This document shows positions 62,140 through 64,000 of a stretch of 64,000 nt of DNA, in pieces. The notes beneath the pieces are model-generated. The model worked only from the letters and a program-made list of their open reading frames with translations, was not told the origin of the DNA and searched no databases. The stretch is from contig CM042558.1 in the NCBI GenBank assembly GCA_023630585.1, positions 18,862,300 to 18,926,299 of the forward strand. Direction: 5' to 3'. How positions within the stretch are numbered: the stretch's first letter is position 1; every line of letters starts with the position of its first letter. This stretch comes from Cranoglanis bouderius (taxonomy: Eukaryota; Chordata; Actinopteri; Siluriformes; Cranoglanididae). The translations under genes were made by a program, and so were the position numbers.

Positions 62140-62660
62140 AAAAAGGAAATCAGTTTACTGATTCAGAATCACCTTTTTTCAACAGACTCAGGGAATCAGT
62201 GTACTGATTCAGAATCACCTTTCTTCAACAGACTCAGGGAATCAGTGTACTGATTCAGAATCACCTTTCTTCAACAGACTCGGGGAATCAGTTTACTGAC
62301 TCAGAATCATTTTTCTTCAACAGACTCAGGGAATCAGTGTACTGATTCAGAATCACCTTTCTTCAACAGACTCGGGAATCAGTTTACTGACTCAGAATCA
62401 TTTTTCTTCAAAAGACTCAGGGAATCAGTTTACTGACTCAGAATAATTTTTCTTCAACAGACTCAGGGAATCAGTTTACTGATTCAGAATCAGCTTTCTT
62501 CAACAGACTCAAGGAATCAGTTTACTGATTCAGAATCATTTTTCTTCAAAAGACTCAGGGAATCAGTTTACTGATTCAGAATCACCTTTCTTCAACAGAC
62601 TCAGGGAATCAGTGTACTGATTCAGAATCATTTTTCTTCAACAGACACAGGGAATCAGAA
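62140..62660 (+). repeat. 46-bp minisatellite, about 11 copies
   Basis: The unit is GGGAATCAGTGTACTGATTC AGAATCACCTTTCTTCAACA GACTCA. Copies differ by a few substitutions (TTACTG/GTACTG, CACC/CATTT). Decaying copies continue to about 63020. The unit contains TCAGT...ACTGA dyads. Confidence 0.85.
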
Positions 62661-63059
62661 CGTTCAGAATCATGTGTAATATGATTCAGAATCATGATTC
62701 AGAATCATGTGTAATAGGAATCGTTTTTATTCGTTTTAGTAAAGCAGTGAGCTGAATCAGAATCAGGTTAATTCACCAAAGCCAAAGAATCATGATAAGT
62801 GCATCAGGATCGTTTTTATTCACTGAAGTCAAAGTATCAGCGTTCTGAATCATAATTCTTTTTATTTGACAGACTCGGGGAATCATTGTACCGAATCAGA
62901 ATCGCTTTTATTTACCAAAGTAAAAGAATCATGCTACTGTATCTGAATCATTTTATTCAACAGGGTCAAAGAATCAGTGTTCTGAATCAAGATCAATTTT
63001 AATATGAATCACTTTTATTAAATAAGTACAGCTGGTGTAATGCGCTTTTGCTCGCTACG

Positions 63060-63760
63060 TCCAGGGAGTCTGGGTAATAAAGTCGGCAGAGTACAATGCT
63101 CTGCAAATGCAGAAAACACGTGCAAATGCAGAAACGCTGCAATACGCCGAAAAACATAACAGACGTGGTTTACAGCAAAACAGAAATTTTCCCAGGGACA
63201 TGTGACAGAAAAACCTAGAGGTTGTTTTAGCAGCCGCTCTTCATGAATCCATGGTTCAGCAAGCTGCACGTAAAATTTAGGGGAGTGGCTTTTAGACACT
63301 TAGACACTTTTTAGACACAGCGGTAATATAATAGTGCCGAAGGCGTGGTTTCAGGAAGAGCGGCTTAACTGCAATGTTAAAACAACCTCTAGGTGTTTCT
63401 GTCACATGTCACCTGTGATTCTGAGTCAGTAAACTGATTCCCTGAGTCTGTTGAAGAAAAATGATTCTGAATCAGTAAACTGATTCCCTGAGTCTGTTGA
63501 AGAAAAATGATTCTGAATCAGTAAACTGATTCCCTGAGTCTGTTGAAGAAAGGTAATTCTGAATCAGTACACTGATCTATTTGAGTCTGTTGAATAAAAG
63601 TGATTCTGAATCAGTAAACTGATTTCCATTTTGTTGTAAACCATTTCCTTTGTGTTTTCGGCTTATTGCAGCATTTCTGCATTTTTACACGTGTTATCTG
63701 CATTTGCACGTGTTATCTGCTTTTGCACGTGTTATCTCCATTTTCAACACATTGGATGAA
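63060..63760. repeat. Large inverted-repeat (foldback) element
   Basis: AACCTAGAGGTTGTTTTAGC at 63212 pairs with GTTAAAACAACCTCTAGGTG at 63378, and ACATGTGACAGAAA with TTTCTGTCACATGT. GCAAATGCAGAAACGCTGCA and CGCCGAAAAACAT at 63122 pair with TTTTCGGCTTATTGCAGCAT and the following TTCTGCATTTTTACACGTG at 63656. Copies of the neighbouring 46-bp unit lie in opposite orientation at 63420-63630, between the paired segments. Confidence 0.7.
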
Positions 63761-63844
63761 TCAGAAAAAAATTTTAATATTAAATTATTTTGTTCACAGC
63801 ATCGCTGAACTAAACCAGATTTACTTTTATCCAAAAGAAAAACT

Positions 63845-63846
<2 letters not shown>

Positions 63847-63921
<75 letters not shown>
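63847..63921. repeat. TA microsatellite
   Basis: (TA)n of about 75 bp. Confidence 0.95.
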
Positions 63922-63925
<4 letters not shown>

Positions 63926-64000
63926 TTAGTACGACATGAAATAACATTGCTGACTGCTTAAAGGTACGTGTCATAGTGTGTCGTGTTTGCAGCTATTAAA

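Larger units (their letters stand above)
62119..64000 (-). other. bsn: Bassoon intron upstream of the zinc finger 1 exon (continues beyond window)
   Basis: No bassoon start exon was found here. The sequence is a 46-bp minisatellite, a palindromic repeat element and a TA repeat, so the N-terminal coding exon must lie to the right of the window. Confidence 0.75.

Overview
The window is vertebrate nuclear DNA, almost certainly from a teleost fish. It holds the greater part of one large gene on the minus strand, an orthologue of bassoon (bsn), the giant scaffold protein of the presynaptic active zone. Nine coding exons can be placed between 62118 and 14530. All eight introns between them have GT...AG ends and the reading phases agree throughout. 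Together they encode about 3,707 residues and reach the natural C-terminus, which ends in GKKFTSFW. Mammalian bassoon is about 3,900 residues, so only the N-terminal exon or exons with the start codon are missing. They lie beyond 64000, upstream of the gene. Fish identity rests on the fish-like bsn sequence, a very high load of dinucleotide repeats, and Tc1/mariner and hAT MITE relics of types common in teleosts. The Tc1 family hints at an otophysan such as a catfish, but that is only an inference.

Layout from right to left, which is the direction of bsn transcription. 62119-64000 is intron with a 46-bp minisatellite and a large palindromic element. 61815-62118 codes for the first six ligands of zinc finger 1. 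53810-61814 is an 8-kb intron. 52823-53809 completes zinc finger 1, runs through a Gln/Pro/Ser linker with a 42-bp coding minisatellite, and begins zinc finger 2. 26775-52822 is a 26-kb intron dominated by repeats, including a 3.7-kb array of a CpG-rich 40-bp unit. 26301-26774 completes zinc finger 2. 19637-25771 is the giant central exon (2,045 codons), with coiled coils and a cluster of xQT motifs. 16795-18835 carries the third coiled coil and the region known in mammals to bind CAST/ERC and RIM-BP. The four remaining coding exons end at the stop codon at 14530-14532.

The left 14 kb holds no gene I can name. A CpG island with an E-box/CRE pair (2477-3270), a CCAAT/GC-box promoter-like block (10690-10900) and one unnamed minus-strand open exon (9556-9740) suggest that one or two further genes begin or end there. 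The rest is transposon relics (a 439-bp Tc1 relic, a 190-bp hAT MITE with a perfect 8-bp target duplication, a dispersed repeat present three times in the window) and simple repeats. No rRNA, tRNA, CRISPR or bacterial feature was seen.
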